Notes: generated by a model from the sequence alone, not told the origin. A stretch of DNA of 64,000 nt from Ignavibacteria bacterium (GCA_016719565.1 JADJYU010000007.1:248001-312000), one strand, 5' to 3'. Shown: positions 1 to 8,766, counted from the stretch's first letter. A program made the numbers and translations.

Positions 1-166
1 CAATTACTAAAACAACGGAGTCAGAAAATTAAAATTAACAGTTACCATAATGTTATGCGAGGATTATCACTTTGAAAAAATGTTTGTAAACAGCCGCTGG
101 TGGAAATATGAATACTGCGGCAGTGAACTGATTAACATAGTTCCGTATGTTTGGGATTTACCTTAA
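1..166 (+). pseudogene. 3' part of a WW-family small secreted protein gene (cassette A)
   Basis: This matches the intact gene at 3006-3215. The same C-terminal pattern is visible: RWWKYEYCGSEL, then PYVWDLP and a stop at 164-166. The window cuts off the signal peptide. Near position 28 the copy has one base fewer than the intact gene, which shifts the frame into a stop after ESEN, so it is probably broken. It sits just upstream of the cassette A leader mini-ORF, the same order as in cassettes B and J. Confidence 0.6.
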
Positions 167-209
167 TAAATTTTTATAAACGTTTTAAATGTAGAAGGAG
201 GATGTTGCC

Positions 210-227
210 ATGATAAGATCACCTTAG
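210..227 (+). promoter_or_regulatory. Leader mini-ORF MIRSP-stop (cassette A)
   Basis: ATG ATA AGA TCA CCT TAG sits 8 nt after a perfect SD, AAGGAGG, at 195-201. The small gene it precedes starts 69 nt later and has no SD of its own. The same arrangement recurs before eleven other cassettes. The SD (AAGG) and the Pro-stop codons (CCTT) are complementary, so the leader may fold or be translated. Function is not known. Confidence 0.6.
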
Positions 228-296
228 ACATCATGATATGTTTTTAATCTTTATAGTTTCTATTCACTATTTATTAACTTAAATTAATTTAGAAAA

Positions 297-665
297 ATGA
301 AAAAGATAATAATTTCAACAGTAATAGTTCTTGCAGCGATTGCAACATTTGCACTCAATGAAACACTTTCGTCGAAAGCAAATTCAGAACCGCTTCCGCT
401 TCCTGCATTCAACATTCGGGTTATGCAGTATGGTGGCACCAGTCCACAGGTTGACGCTCAAGTAAAATATATGGTCGGTGGCAGCACGGTCTTTACAGGA
501 ACAACGAATTCAAACGGTTGGTGTTATACAACATTGGCTACCGATACATATAATGTATATGTTTATTACCCGGCTCAGCCTAACGATGGTCAGTCAGGAA
601 GTTTGTTAGGTTACTATCACGACAGTAACGACAATGAAACAATAGTTTTGGGTCCTAATTATTAA
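297..665 (+). CDS. Small secreted transthyretin/SpaA-like protein, subtype 1 (cassette A)
   Basis: This 122-aa protein has a signal peptide (residues 1 to about 20, KK then a hydrophobic run ending near TFALN). A single beta-rich domain of about 90 residues follows. The domain pattern is a start strand FNIRVMQYGG, a GTTNSNGWC turn, a YNVYVYYPAQPNDGQ strand pair and the end LGPNY. This resembles the prealbumin-like folds of carboxypeptidase regulatory or SpaA domains, where a payload loop follows a G-x-T-x-x-x-G-x turn; that is inference from pattern only. No lipobox or T9SS domain is present, so the mature protein is probably periplasmic or released. It is the first gene of a two-gene unit with the propeller gene at 714. 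The start has no SD, only an A-rich stretch. Confidence 0.75.
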   Translation: MKKIIISTVIVLAAIATFALNETLSSKANSEPLPLPAFNIRVMQYGGTSPQVDAQVKYMVGGSTVFTGTTNSNGWCYTTLATDTYNVYVYYPAQPNDGQSGSLLGYYHDSNDNETIVLGPNY

Positions 666-677
666 AATTGAATATAG

Positions 678-702
678 CGAACAGATAATTTTTATCTGTT
701 CG
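678..702 (+). promoter_or_regulatory. Intercistronic hairpin between small and large gene (cassette A)
   Basis: A perfect 11-bp stem, CGAACAGATAA with its complement, closes a TTT loop. It ends 11 nt before the large-gene start. Few T residues follow, so it may block ribosome access or stabilise RNA rather than terminate. Confidence 0.6.
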
Positions 703-713
703 ATCTTTAAATC

Positions 714-2441
714 ATGAGAATTAAAACATATATATTATTTGTAATATTACTTTTTCAAGAAAGTGTAACTGCACAAACTCCATTTTATTATCCTGGTTAT
801 CCGGTGATCTTAGATTCTCAACGAGCTACTTTCCAAAAATCCGGAATACCGCTTATAGCTGATATAGACAAAGATAATCATCAGGAGATAATCTTTTTTT
901 CGGTTGATTATAACGGTGTTGCAAGTCCTGCAGGATTTTTGTATGTGATCCGCAGTGACGGTTCACACTTTCCCGGTTTTCCGAAAGGGTTTAATGAAGT
1001 TCTCCTCTGCATTGCTTCCGGAGATGTTAACGGAGACGGGTATTTGGATATTGCTGTCAGGCTGACTAATTCAATAGATGTAATTGACAGATTCGGAAAT
1101 CACTTGCCCGGATTTCCTATTTCTTATAATGACGGAGATTATAACCCTTCAAAACCCATAAGTCTTTATGATTTTGATAATGACGGGAAGCTTGAATTAA
1201 TTGTAAGTAAGAATAATCAAATTGCAGTTTACAATTTTGACGGAGTTCTCAGACAAGGATGGCCAAGATATATAGCGGGCGTTATGCGGACAAATCCGGC
1301 CGTTGGTGATTTTGATAATGACGGATATGGAGAGATAGTCGCTGCAACTCATAAGAGATTTACATCAGGTGTAATTGATTCTTCTGCCATTAGAATTTTC
1401 AGAGAGAACGGAGATAATTTCTCTTCAGATTGGCCCGTTTATTCTGATTCAGGTTATTATAACTGGGGGGCTTCACCTACAATCATTTTAAATAAAAACA
1501 ATAGCGATTCTTCTCTGATTGTAATGTCAACTAAAAAAGCGAATGATATCGGAGGTATTAGCAAAAATCGACTTATAAAATACAATATCGTGGGTGAGAT
1601 TGTTGATATCGGATATAACTCTGTACTTAATGGATTGGGTACTCTGGTTTCCGGTGACATTGATGACAATGGAACAATAGAATATGCCAATGGTAACCAA
1701 GGGAATCCATCTAGTCTCACTGTTTATTCGAATCGAATGATAAAGTTGTCCGGCTGGCCAAATGAAGGTGTTGGTGAGCATTGGGCAACACCGGTTATTG
1801 GAAAACTCTTATATAATAAAGAACTTAACATCGCAGCCAATAATTGGTATGCTTATGATCCTTTAGGATATGGATTTATTTATGCATATAACCAAGATGG
1901 TTCACAACTGCCCTGGTCACCTATCCGCCCCATTGGATTGGTAGAAGCTATGTCATTGGCGGATCTTAATAATGATGGCTCAATAGAAATAATAGCAACC
2001 TCTTCAAAGACCTCCAATGAAACTTATCTCCATGTGTGGACTATCCCCGGCATTCCCTTCACACACGAAGATTTCCCCTGGCCGCAATACGGTCATGACC
2101 GTTACAGATCCAATCAACACGGCTTCATCCCGCCAGACGAGCCGGTCGGTATTCAGCCTATGAATACGAATGTTCCCGCTGCATACAATCTCTATCAGAA
2201 CTTCCCTAATCCATTTAATCCGGTCACGGGCATAAAATTCGATATAGCGAAAAAAGGTAATGTGAAACTTGTTGTATTTGATATGCTTGGAAGAGAATTA
2301 TCAACTTTAATCAATGAAAGTTTAAATCCCGGAACATATCAGGTAAGCTTTGACGGTAACAATTTATCAAGCGGTGTATACTTTTATAAATTATCGACGG
2401 ACAGCTTTACTGAAATTAAGCGGATGATAATGGCGAAATAG
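714..2441 (+). CDS. FG-GAP/VCBS beta-propeller surface protein with T9SS sorting domain (cassette A)
   Basis: This is a 575-aa exported protein and the reference copy for the family. Residues 1-20 are a signal peptide ending near TAQTP. Residues of about 30-450 carry repeated calcium-loop motifs of the FG-GAP/VCBS type (DIDKDNHQE, DVNGDGYLD, DFDNDGKLE, DFDNDGYGE, DIDDNGTIE, DLNNDGSIE), spaced as in a seven-blade, integrin-like propeller. A conserved block PWPQYGHDRYR and a linker PPDEPVGIQP follow. Residues from about 490 to the end form a T9SS type A sorting domain starting at NFPNPFNP. Its end, KRMIMAK, is shared only with cassette K; most copies end KMNLIK. Expected fate is secretion through T9SS and cell-surface attachment. 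Ligand unknown. Co-transcribed with the small gene at 297. Confidence 0.85.
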   Translation: MRIKTYILFVILLFQESVTAQTPFYYPGYPVILDSQRATFQKSGIPLIADIDKDNHQEIIFFSVDYNGVASPAGFLYVIRSDGSHFPGFPKGFNEVLLCIASGDVNGDGYLDIAVRLTNSIDVIDRFGNHLPGFPISYNDGDYNPSKPISLYDFDNDGKLELIVSKNNQIAVYNFDGVLRQGWPRYIAGVMRTNPAVGDFDNDGYGEIVAATHKRFTSGVIDSSAIRIFRENGDNFSSDWPVYSDSGYYNWGASPTIILNKNNSDSSLIVMSTKKANDIGGISKNRLIKYNIVGEIVDIGYNSVLNGLGTLVSGDIDDNGTIEYANGNQGNPSSLTVYSNRMIKLSGWPNEGVGEHWATPVIGKLLYNKELNIAANNWYAYDPLGYGFIYAYNQDGSQLPWSPIRPIGLVEAMSLADLNNDGSIEIIATSSKTSNETYLHVWTIPGIPFTHEDFPWPQYGHDRYRSNQHGFIPPDEPVGIQPMNTNVPAAYNLYQNFPNPFNPVTGIKFDIAKKGNVKLVVFDMLGRELSTLINESLNPGTYQVSFDGNNLSSGVYFYKLSTDSFTEIKRMIMAK

Positions 2442-2467
2442 ACACAGAAATATAAAATACATGAAAA

Positions 2468-2488
2468 AGCGGAGCTCCTAACTCCGCT
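2468..2488. terminator. Terminator hairpin after cassette A
   Basis: The inverted repeat AGCGGAG/CTCCGCT lies 26 nt after the large-gene stop. The same hairpin follows cassette K at 29501-29523. It lies between convergent genes and could serve both strands. Confidence 0.6.
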
Positions 2489-2519
2489 AAGATTTTATAA
2501 TTAATCCCAGAATTAGGCT

Positions 2520-2853
2520 CTATAGATACCAGTTCGGTCCCGCAAAAACGTCTATTTGAAGTTCATCCTTCAGAAAATCGCTTTCATTAAATTTTTTTAT
2601 TGTCAGAAACTCCAGTAACTTTCTATTCAGCTTGGAAATGTAAGCTCTGATCTCACTCTCACTGTAAAATTTATCAATAACTTTCATTCGTGAGAGAATC
2701 CTATAATTTATTTTTAACGGATCAAATTCCGGATAATACCTGAGCAAAATTTTGAATATCTCCTTAATGACTTCGCTCGAATTTAAAAAAGGCGAGTTTA
2801 GATACGCTTCAAATTCCGGTAATTCTTCCTTTCTCAGAATTTTAACAGTTCAT
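2520..2853 (-). pseudogene. Truncated, chimeric helical-family gene
   Basis: Read on the minus strand from ATG at 2853, it matches the N-terminus of the intact gene at 29911-31350 (MYELLK, then LRKEELPEFEAYLNSPFL). A 1-nt shift separates these two pieces. After about 100 codons it stops matching and runs out of frame into the last 40-50 nt of a minus-strand WW gene (CGTELVSIEP, compare 29535-29744). About 350 codons are missing. The cassette A/K terminator and the convergent WW gene end are therefore conserved, with a deletion that fused WW to the helical gene. Confidence 0.7.
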
Positions 2854-2969
2854 ACATACTCTGCAAATTTTATTAAATAAAGCTAATTACAACTCAATTT
2901 AATAGAAAGCATATAAACCTTCACTCTGCAAATCAAATAAAATATTTTTTTATTCTAAAAAGTTATCTG

Positions 2970-2977
2970 TACTTTTG
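2970..2977 (+). promoter_or_regulatory. Candidate Bacteroidota-type -7 box, TACTTTTG
   Basis: It matches TAnnTTTG exactly, 28 nt before the WW gene start at 3006. The -33 region is T-rich but is not a clear TTTG. It would transcribe the WW gene, the leader and possibly cassette B. Confidence 0.35.
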
Positions 2978-3005
2978 TAATAAGAATTTAACTCTTTTAT
3001 AAATT

Positions 3006-3215
3006 ATGAAAACTATAGCCTTTGTTATAATGATCCTGTTCTCTTTTGCAATTACTAAAACGACGGAGTCTGAAATTAAAAAATTAACAGTTACCATAAT
3101 GTTATGCGAGGATTATCATTTTGAAATAATATTTGTAAACGGCAGCTGGTGGAAATATGAATACTGCGGCAGTGAACTGATTAACATAGTTCCGTATGTT
3201 TGGGATTTACCTTAA
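3006..3215 (+). CDS. WW-family small secreted protein (cassette B)
   Basis: This 69-aa protein has a signal peptide (residues 1 to about 17, MKTIAFVIMILFSFA). The mature part holds two cysteines (LCEDYHF and YEYCGSEL) around a GSWWKYEY core, and ends PYVWDLP. I do not recognise the family. The same layout (E-C-x-D-Y, G-S-W-W-x-Y, C-G-x-E-L, PYVWD) is present in the minus-strand gene at 29535-29744. A cysteine-free relative is at 24275-24508. The paired cysteines could form a disulfide after export. It lies 44 nt upstream of the cassette B leader mini-ORF, and its 3' end persists as a fossil before cassettes D to H, so it seems to be an ancestral part of the cassette. Confidence 0.65.
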   Translation: MKTIAFVIMILFSFAITKTTESEIKKLTVTIMLCEDYHFEIIFVNGSWWKYEYCGSELINIVPYVWDLP

Positions 3216-3259
3216 TAAATTTTTATAAACGTTTTTAAACGCGAAAAGAGGATGATGAA

Positions 3260-3277
3260 ATGATTAGATCAACTTAG
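3260..3277 (+). promoter_or_regulatory. Leader mini-ORF, degenerate MIRST-stop (cassette B)
   Basis: The leader is in its usual place, 69 nt before the small gene. Pro is changed to Thr (ACT), and the SD is weakened to AAAAGAGG at 3244-3251. Both the peptide motif and the SD/CCTT complementarity are damaged in this copy. Confidence 0.45.
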
Positions 3278-3346
3278 ACATCATGATATGTTTTTAATCT
3301 TTATAGTTTCTATTCACTATTTATTAACTTAAATTAATTTTGAAAA

Positions 3347-3721
3347 ATGAAAAGGAAAATTGTTTTAATGTCGGCAGTATTATTAATTGCAGTTGTTTCT
3401 GCTTTTGCCATTAACGGAAATTTATTTTCAAATTCCGAAAATCCATTACCGAATTTTAAAGTAACTGTTTATCAATACGGAGGTGGTTCGACTCAAATGG
3501 GTACAGAGATTGTAGTTTATGATTCGGGAAATAATGAATTATTTTCCGGAACAACAGGAACAGATGGAATTTATTCTCGGGAATGGCCTTATGCTTTAGG
3601 AAACTATACAGTTAAAGCCTGGTATCCTGCAAGACCTAATGACGGGCAAAACGGACAAAACGGGTTCACTTATTCCGGAGCGAACATAGTCACATCAGTA
3701 ACCCTGGGACAAAATTATTGA
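3347..3721 (+). CDS. Small secreted protein, subtype 2 (cassette B)
   Basis: This 124-aa protein has signal peptide residues 1 to about 22 (core VLMSAVLLIAVVSAFA). The mature domain is marked by PNFKVTVYQYGGGSTQ, a SGTTGTDGIYS turn and WYPARPNDGQNGQNG. The end is LGQNY rather than LGPNY, the only such change in the array. Its closest relatives by eye are the small genes of F and K. The partner large gene at 3781 is likewise closest to that of F. No SD precedes the ATG. Confidence 0.75.
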   Translation: MKRKIVLMSAVLLIAVVSAFAINGNLFSNSENPLPNFKVTVYQYGGGSTQMGTEIVVYDSGNNELFSGTTGTDGIYSREWPYALGNYTVKAWYPARPNDGQNGQNGFTYSGANIVTSVTLGQNY

Positions 3722-3740
3722 TCTATTAACTTGAAAAAAG

Positions 3741-3764
3741 GCAGGTAATAATTCAATTACCTGC
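3741..3764 (+). promoter_or_regulatory. Intercistronic hairpin (cassette B)
   Basis: The 9-bp stem GCAGGTAAT/ATTACCTGC with a 6-nt loop is followed by TTT. It sits 16 nt before the large gene. This stem class is shared with E, F, H, M, N and O and is unrelated in sequence to A, J and L. Confidence 0.6.
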
Positions 3765-3780
3765 TTTAAAAATATTTGAC

Positions 3781-5493
3781 ATGAAAAAAATATTAATCTT
3801 AATTCTAATACTAATTGCGAAGACTACGTTGTCTCAGACTCCGGTTTATTACAATAATTATCCCATTACAGTTGATGACAACCGGAAACGCTTTCAAAAA
3901 GCGGGAATTCCATTAATTACTGATATTGATAGAAATGGTCAGAAAGAAATTATTTTTGTTGTTCTTGATTATGAAGGTATAGCAAATCCGCCCCTCTATC
4001 TTTATGTTTTGAATAATGACGGAACAAATTTTGCCAATTTCCCTAAAGGATACAATGAGCTGATACATGATGTCGCATCAGGTGATGTTAATGGAGATGG
4101 TTTTCTGGAGATTGTCTTAAGAATGGCTTTTTCATTTGATGTAATAGACAGATTTGGAAATTCACTTCCCGGTTTTCCTGTAAACTATAGTGATGGAGAT
4201 GTTTTCCCGACTAAATTTATCAGTTTATATGATCTTGATAATGACGGAAAGCTTGAAATTATTGTCAGCAAGAATAATAATGTTTCTATCTTCAACCATG
4301 ATGGCTCTATAAGAAACGGGTGGCCAAGATATATCCCCGGCAGAGCAAATTACAATCCGGCAATTGGAGATATTAATGGTGACGGCTATGGCGAATTGAT
4401 ATTTACATCATTTAAGCTTGTGAATCAATTTGTTGATTCCGGCGCAGTGCATATTTTCAAACATGATGGTGAAATTTATTCAAACAATTTTCCTATATTT
4501 TTTGATTCACTATATTTTTCATGGAGTTCGTCACCTTCATTATTCATTCACCCTAATGATCCGAGTTTATCCTTTTTTAATGTTGTCTTAGATAAATTTA
4601 ACACTCAAGGTTTTGAATTGCACAAGTTTCTAAAGCTTGATTTTCAGGGAAACAAACTATTCACTGAATATTATAGCGCATATATGGATTATGGAACACT
4701 TGTAATGGGAGATGCAAACCGAAATGGGGATTTAGAATTTGCTACAGGAACTCAATATGGATCAACTTTTTCAGCATTTGATAAATCATTGAATCAAGTT
4801 ATAGGATGGCCAAATTACGGACAGGGTGAACATTGGGCAACAGGAATGATAGGGAAACTGACCTTTGGAAATAATCTCAATGTAGTAACAAATACATGGC
4901 ATACATTTAATCCAAATGGGTATGGGTATATTTATGCATATACACCGGAAGGAGTTAATTTACCCTGGTCACCACTCAGACCTGAAGGGTTAGTTAATGG
5001 AGTTTCATTTGCTGATCTAAATAATGACGGATCGGTTGAGTTAATTGCGACTTCTACTCGAACCGGGAATGAAACATTTCTCCACGTCTGGACTATCCCC
5101 GGCATTCCATTCACTAACGAAGATTTCCCCTGGCCTCAATACGGACATGACCGTTACAGAACCAATCAATACGGTTTCATCCCGCCCGATGAGCCGGTCG
5201 GTATACAGCCTATGAATTCAAATGTCCCGGCATCATTCAATCTTTACCAAAATTTCCCTAATCCGTTTAATCCGGCTACAAGCATCAAGTTCGATATAGC
5301 GAAAAAAGGTAATGTTAGACTTGTTGTATTTGATATACTTGGAAGAGAATTATCAACTTTAATAAATGAAAGTTTAAATCCCGGAACATATCAGGTAAGC
5401 TTTGACGGAAGCGGTCTATCAAGCGGGATTTATTTTTGCCGGCTGCAAAGTGAAAATTATATAACTACTTTGAAAATGAATCTGATAAAATAA
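3781..5493 (+). CDS. FG-GAP propeller protein with T9SS domain, subtype 2 (cassette B)
   Basis: This intact 570-aa protein has a signal peptide (LILILILIAKTTLSQTP) encoded just after ATG plus seven A residues. Propeller loops include DIDRNGQKE, DVNGDGFLE, DLDNDGKLE, DINGDGYGE and DLNNDGSVE. The sector of about residues 210-400 (SWSSSPSLF, GTQYGSTFSAFDKSLN, NPNGYGYIYAY) is the subtype 2 signature shared with F and, in part, K. The C-terminal 110 residues are the constant version ending KMNLIK. Cassette C follows after only 82 bp with no leader, so B and C may share a transcript. Confidence 0.85.
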   Translation: MKKILILILILIAKTTLSQTPVYYNNYPITVDDNRKRFQKAGIPLITDIDRNGQKEIIFVVLDYEGIANPPLYLYVLNNDGTNFANFPKGYNELIHDVASGDVNGDGFLEIVLRMAFSFDVIDRFGNSLPGFPVNYSDGDVFPTKFISLYDLDNDGKLEIIVSKNNNVSIFNHDGSIRNGWPRYIPGRANYNPAIGDINGDGYGELIFTSFKLVNQFVDSGAVHIFKHDGEIYSNNFPIFFDSLYFSWSSSPSLFIHPNDPSLSFFNVVLDKFNTQGFELHKFLKLDFQGNKLFTEYYSAYMDYGTLVMGDANRNGDLEFATGTQYGSTFSAFDKSLNQVIGWPNYGQGEHWATGMIGKLTFGNNLNVVTNTWHTFNPNGYGYIYAYTPEGVNLPWSPLRPEGLVNGVSFADLNNDGSVELIATSTRTGNETFLHVWTIPGIPFTNEDFPWPQYGHDRYRTNQYGFIPPDEPVGIQPMNSNVPASFNLYQNFPNPFNPATSIKFDIAKKGNVRLVVFDILGRELSTLINESLNPGTYQVSFDGSGLSSGIYFCRLQSENYITTLKMNLIK

Positions 5494-5505
5494 ATTTACG
5501 AGAAA

Positions 5506-5531
5506 AGAGATTATGAAGATTTATAATCTCT
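5506..5531 (+). terminator. Hairpin between cassettes B and C
   Basis: The stem AGAGATTAT/ATAATCTCT with an 8-nt loop lies 13 nt after the B stop, without a T tract. It occupies the place where other cassettes have the leader mini-ORF, which is absent before C. Termination is plausible but weak. Confidence 0.4.
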
Positions 5532-5575
5532 AAAGTTTCTACTCACTATTTACTAACTTAAATTAATTATAAAAA

Positions 5576-5944
5576 ATGAAAAAGATATTAATATCAACAG
5601 CAATAGTACTTGCAGCGATTGCAACATTTGCAGTCAATGAGACAATTTCGTCGAAAGCAAATTCAGAACCGCTTCCGCTTCCTGCATTCAACATTCGGGT
5701 AATGCAGTATGGAGGAAGTTCACCGCAACAAGGAGCATCAGTAAAGTATTTTATTGGAACAACTCTCCAGTTTTCCGGTACGACTGATGTTAACGGTTGG
5801 TGTTATACTACATTAGCTACCGGAACTTATAATGTGTATGCCTATTATCCGCCGCAGCCCAATGATGGACAATCCGGATCTTTGCTGGGTTTTTATCATG
5901 ATAATGATAACGATGAAGTTATAGTACTTGGACCAAATTATTAA
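5576..5944 (+). CDS. Small secreted protein, subtype 1 (cassette C)
   Basis: This 122-aa protein has a signal peptide and N-terminal half almost identical to cassette A (NETISSKANSEPLPLPAF). The middle differs (SSPQQGASVKYFIGTTLQFS), and the end is again LGPNY. The upstream 30 nt match the other cassettes, but the SD and mini-ORF are missing because the join with the end of cassette B removed them. Its partner at 6003 carries a frameshift. Confidence 0.75.
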   Translation: MKKILISTAIVLAAIATFAVNETISSKANSEPLPLPAFNIRVMQYGGSSPQQGASVKYFIGTTLQFSGTTDVNGWCYTTLATGTYNVYAYYPPQPNDGQSGSLLGFYHDNDNDEVIVLGPNY

Positions 5945-5967
5945 ATTTTTAAAGGAATTCCATTTCA

Positions 5968-5992
5968 GGAACAAGCACAAAATGCCTGTTCC
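5968..5992 (+). promoter_or_regulatory. Intercistronic hairpin (cassette C)
   Basis: The stem GGAACA/TGTTCC, with inner GC pairs, ends 10 nt before the large-gene ATG and is followed by ATTTTT. The stem sequence is unique to this cassette, though its position is conserved. Confidence 0.5.
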
Positions 5993-6002
5993 ATTTTTAA
6001 AC

Positions 6003-7714
6003 ATGAAATTTAGCCTGATATTATTATTTACACTGATGCTGTCGGACAATATTGTTCCGCAGACTCCTTATTATTTCTCAGGTTATCCAATAATTGCCGA
6101 TTCTCTCCGATCACCATTTCAAAAAGCAGGCGTACCTTTAATTGCAGATATTGACAGAAATGGTCAGAAAGAAATTATCTTTTTTACTGTTGATATATTC
6201 GGATCCAATTTACCTTTGCTTCATATTATAAAAAGTGATGGTACAAATTTTTCTAATTTTCCAAAGTCTTTTAATGAATTGATTTTATGTATTGCATCCG
6301 GAGACCTTAATGGAGACGGATATCTTGAAATAATTTTAAGAACAACAAATTCAATTATTGTGTTGGATAAGGATGGCAATTTTTCCCCGGGATTTCCAAT
6401 TCCTTATAGTGATGGGGACGTCAACCCCTTTAAGCCAGTTAACTTATATGATTTAGATAATGATGGAACTCTAGAAATTATAACCGGCAAGAAGAATGAA
6501 ATTGCTGTATTTAATTTTAAAGGAAAAATGAAAGCCGGCTGGCCAAGATATATTGCAGGAATATTTCAAACCAATCCGGCAATTGGTGACATCGATAATG
6601 ATGGATTTGCAGAAATAATTGTTCCCTCACTTAAAATACTTTCGGGTAATGTCGATTCTTCCAGCATGAGAATATTCAAGAGCAATGGTGAAAATTTTTC
6701 ATCCGGTTGGCCCGTATATTCAGATTCAGGTTATTATAACTGGGGAGCTTCACCTACGATCATTTTAAATAAAAACAATAGCGACTCTACTATGATTTTA
6801 ATGTCTACAAGAACTAATGCTATTGGAGGTATTAGTAAAAATAGACTCATCAAATATAATATCATGGGTGAGATTGTTGAAATTGGATATAATTCGGTTT
6901 TAAATGGATTGGGGACCCTTGTTGCGGGAGACTTTGAATATGATGGAACAATTGAATTTGCCAATGGTAACCAAGGTAATCCGTCCAGTCTCTCGGTTTA
7001 CTCGAATCGAATGAAAAAGCTCTCGGGCTGGCCAAACGAAGGTGTTGGCGAACATTGGGCGACACCGGTTATTGGAAAAATCACATCAAACACAGAACTT
7101 AATATCGCAGCAAATACCTGGACTGCTCAAAATCCGTCTGGGTTTGGTTCTGTTTATGCATACTTTAAAGATGGTTCTCCTTTATCATGGTCGCCATTGA
7201 GACCAACAGGACTAGTAAATGCCATATCCTTGTCAGATCTTAACAATGATGGTTCAGTTGAATTAATTGCTCTTTCAACTTTGACAGATAGAGAAACATA
7301 TTTGCACATATGGACTATCCCCGGCATTCCATTCACACACGAAGATTTTCCCTGGCCTCAATATGGTCATGACCGTTACAGAACAAATCAATACGGCTTC
7401 ATCCCGCCAGACGAGCCGGTCGGTATTCAGCCTATGAATACAAATGTTCCCGCATCATACAATCTCTATCAGAACTTTCCAAATCCGTTTAATCCGGCTA
7501 CAAGCATCAAGTTCGATATAGCGAAAAAGGTAATGTAAGACTTGTTGTATTTGATATGCTTGGAAGAGAATTATCAGCTTTAATAAATGAAAGTTTAAAT
7601 CCCGGAACGTATCAGGTAAGCTTTGACGGCAGCGGACTATCGAGCGGGATTTATTTTTGCCGGCTGCAAAGTGGAGATTATTCAACTACTACGAAGATGA
7701 ATCTGATAAAATAA
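6003..7714 (+). pseudogene. FG-GAP propeller gene with frameshifted T9SS domain (cassette C)
   Basis: The start at 6003 (MKFSLILLFTLML) is chosen because it begins a good signal peptide ending VPQTP; an upstream in-frame ATG at 5928 lies inside the small gene. The propeller is subtype 1 from about residue 230 (SGYYNWGASPTIIL). In the sorting domain the run after GCG (7524-7528) has five A instead of the six seen in other copies. The frame then stops at KKVM after 7538, while the true frame continues to 7714 (KMNLIK). As sequenced, the product lacks its T9SS signal. A real mutation, phase variation at the A run, or a sequencing error are all possible. Confidence 0.7.
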
Positions 7715-8308
7715 TTCCGGATTAATTTCCTTACCCTTATTGACTGCCGCTTCGCGAAGTTTTTTTTTCTCATGCACTTCAAATCTTAAATTATCTCAGC
7801 GTAAATCAGGTCCCGACACAAAGAATTTGAATTTGACGAAAGTCCTGACGCCGATGTGGAAAGCTTTTAAGATTATAATACATTTTATTATTGTCTTCTA
7901 AATGCAGTTACAGAAATTCTTCAAACTGATTAATGTTTACGGCTAAAAAATATTTTTTTAATTTATAGCATAATTTTAAATTAATAATACCTGATTTGAA
8001 ACAATTTCAAACTAAAAAATTTCAGCTCAAATTATTGAATATATTGACGAATATGACATATTTATTGTCAAATCTGAATTCCAACTACCTCTCTGCAAGC
8101 AATATCATTCAAAAAATTTCTTTGATTCCATTATAACATTTTTGTAGGTTCTTAGAAATTCCATAGATATGGATGATCATTTAAGAGGCATAATCATTTA
8201 ATGAATCCAATACTACGTCAGTGAATTGATTAACATATTTCAGTAAGAATGGCAATTAACTAAATAAATTTTTAAAAACGTTTTTAAACGCGAAAGGAGG
8301 ATGATGCC
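7715..8308 (+). repeat. Intercassette repeat R1, copy 1
   Basis: This gene-free block of about 590 bp recurs near-identically after cassettes D, E, F and G. Its last 90 bp (from about 8205) align with the 3' end of the WW gene, followed by the AAACG/CGTTT motif that precedes each SD, so it contains a WW fossil. The part at about 7990-8150 aligns with the spacer upstream of the WW gene at 24275. The first part contains CTTCGCGAAG followed by a T run, a weak terminator candidate. Confidence 0.7.
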
Positions 8309-8326
8309 ATGATTAGATCACCTTAG
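8309..8326 (+). promoter_or_regulatory. Leader mini-ORF MIRSP-stop (cassette D)
   Basis: ATG ATT AGA TCA CCT TAG sits 8 nt after AAGGAGG at 8294-8300 and 68 nt before the small gene. It is the consensus form. Confidence 0.6.
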
Positions 8327-8394
8327 ACATCAAGATATTTTTTAATTTTTACAGTTTTTATTCACTATTTAATAAATTAAATTAATTTAGAAAA

Positions 8395-8766
8395 ATGAAA
8401 AAGAAAATTGTTTTATTGTCGGCAGTGTTACTTATTGCAATTGCTTCTGCTTTTGCAATCAATGAAAATTTATTTTCATATCAGGAAGAAGTTACAGAAT
8501 TTAATGCACAACAAATACAATGTAACATTCAGTATTCTAATAAAGCCGGCTGGTATGCAACTGCAAAGATTGGTTCTACAACTTACGCTTCCTGTGGTCC
8601 AACGACTGAAACGGGAATTTGCTATCTTACTAATTTAAATGAAGGAACATATACTGTTACAGTTACCAAGGATGATTGTTCAGCTTCGCAAAATGTTTAT
8701 CACCCGGGATCGGGGACAACACCAGTAAATTTTGGTCCAGTAAATCCAACATTAATTTGTGATTAA
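8395..8766 (+). CDS. Small secreted protein, subtype 4, cysteine-containing (cassette D)
   Basis: This 123-aa protein has the common signal peptide (VLLSAVLLIAIASAFAIN), so the 5' part is shared with E to H. The mature domain is different from all others: it has five cysteines (IQCNIQ, ASCGP, GICYL, DDCSA and the end LICD) and lacks LGPNY and the YPxRPNDGQ block. The G-x-C-Y-L-T-N-L-N-E-G-T-Y turn still fits a SpaA/carboxypeptidase-regulatory pattern. The partner large protein is the most divergent propeller in the array, so both members changed together. Confidence 0.7.
   Translation: MKKKIVLLSAVLLIAIASAFAINENLFSYQEEVTEFNAQQIQCNIQYSNKAGWYATAKIGSTTYASCGPTTETGICYLTNLNEGTYTVTVTKDDCSASQNVYHPGSGTTPVNFGPVNPTLICD

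Noticed and set aside
1457..1781. Minus-strand frames inside the large genes (here and at similar places in other cassettes)
   Set aside because: They recur only because the sense genes are repeats. They lack starts in context, and their codon pattern mirrors the propeller code on the other strand.
7741..7770. Strong terminator CTTCGCGAAG plus T run in repeat R1
   Set aside because: The palindrome leaves no room for a loop beyond a 3-bp stem, so I only mention it within R1 as a weak candidate.
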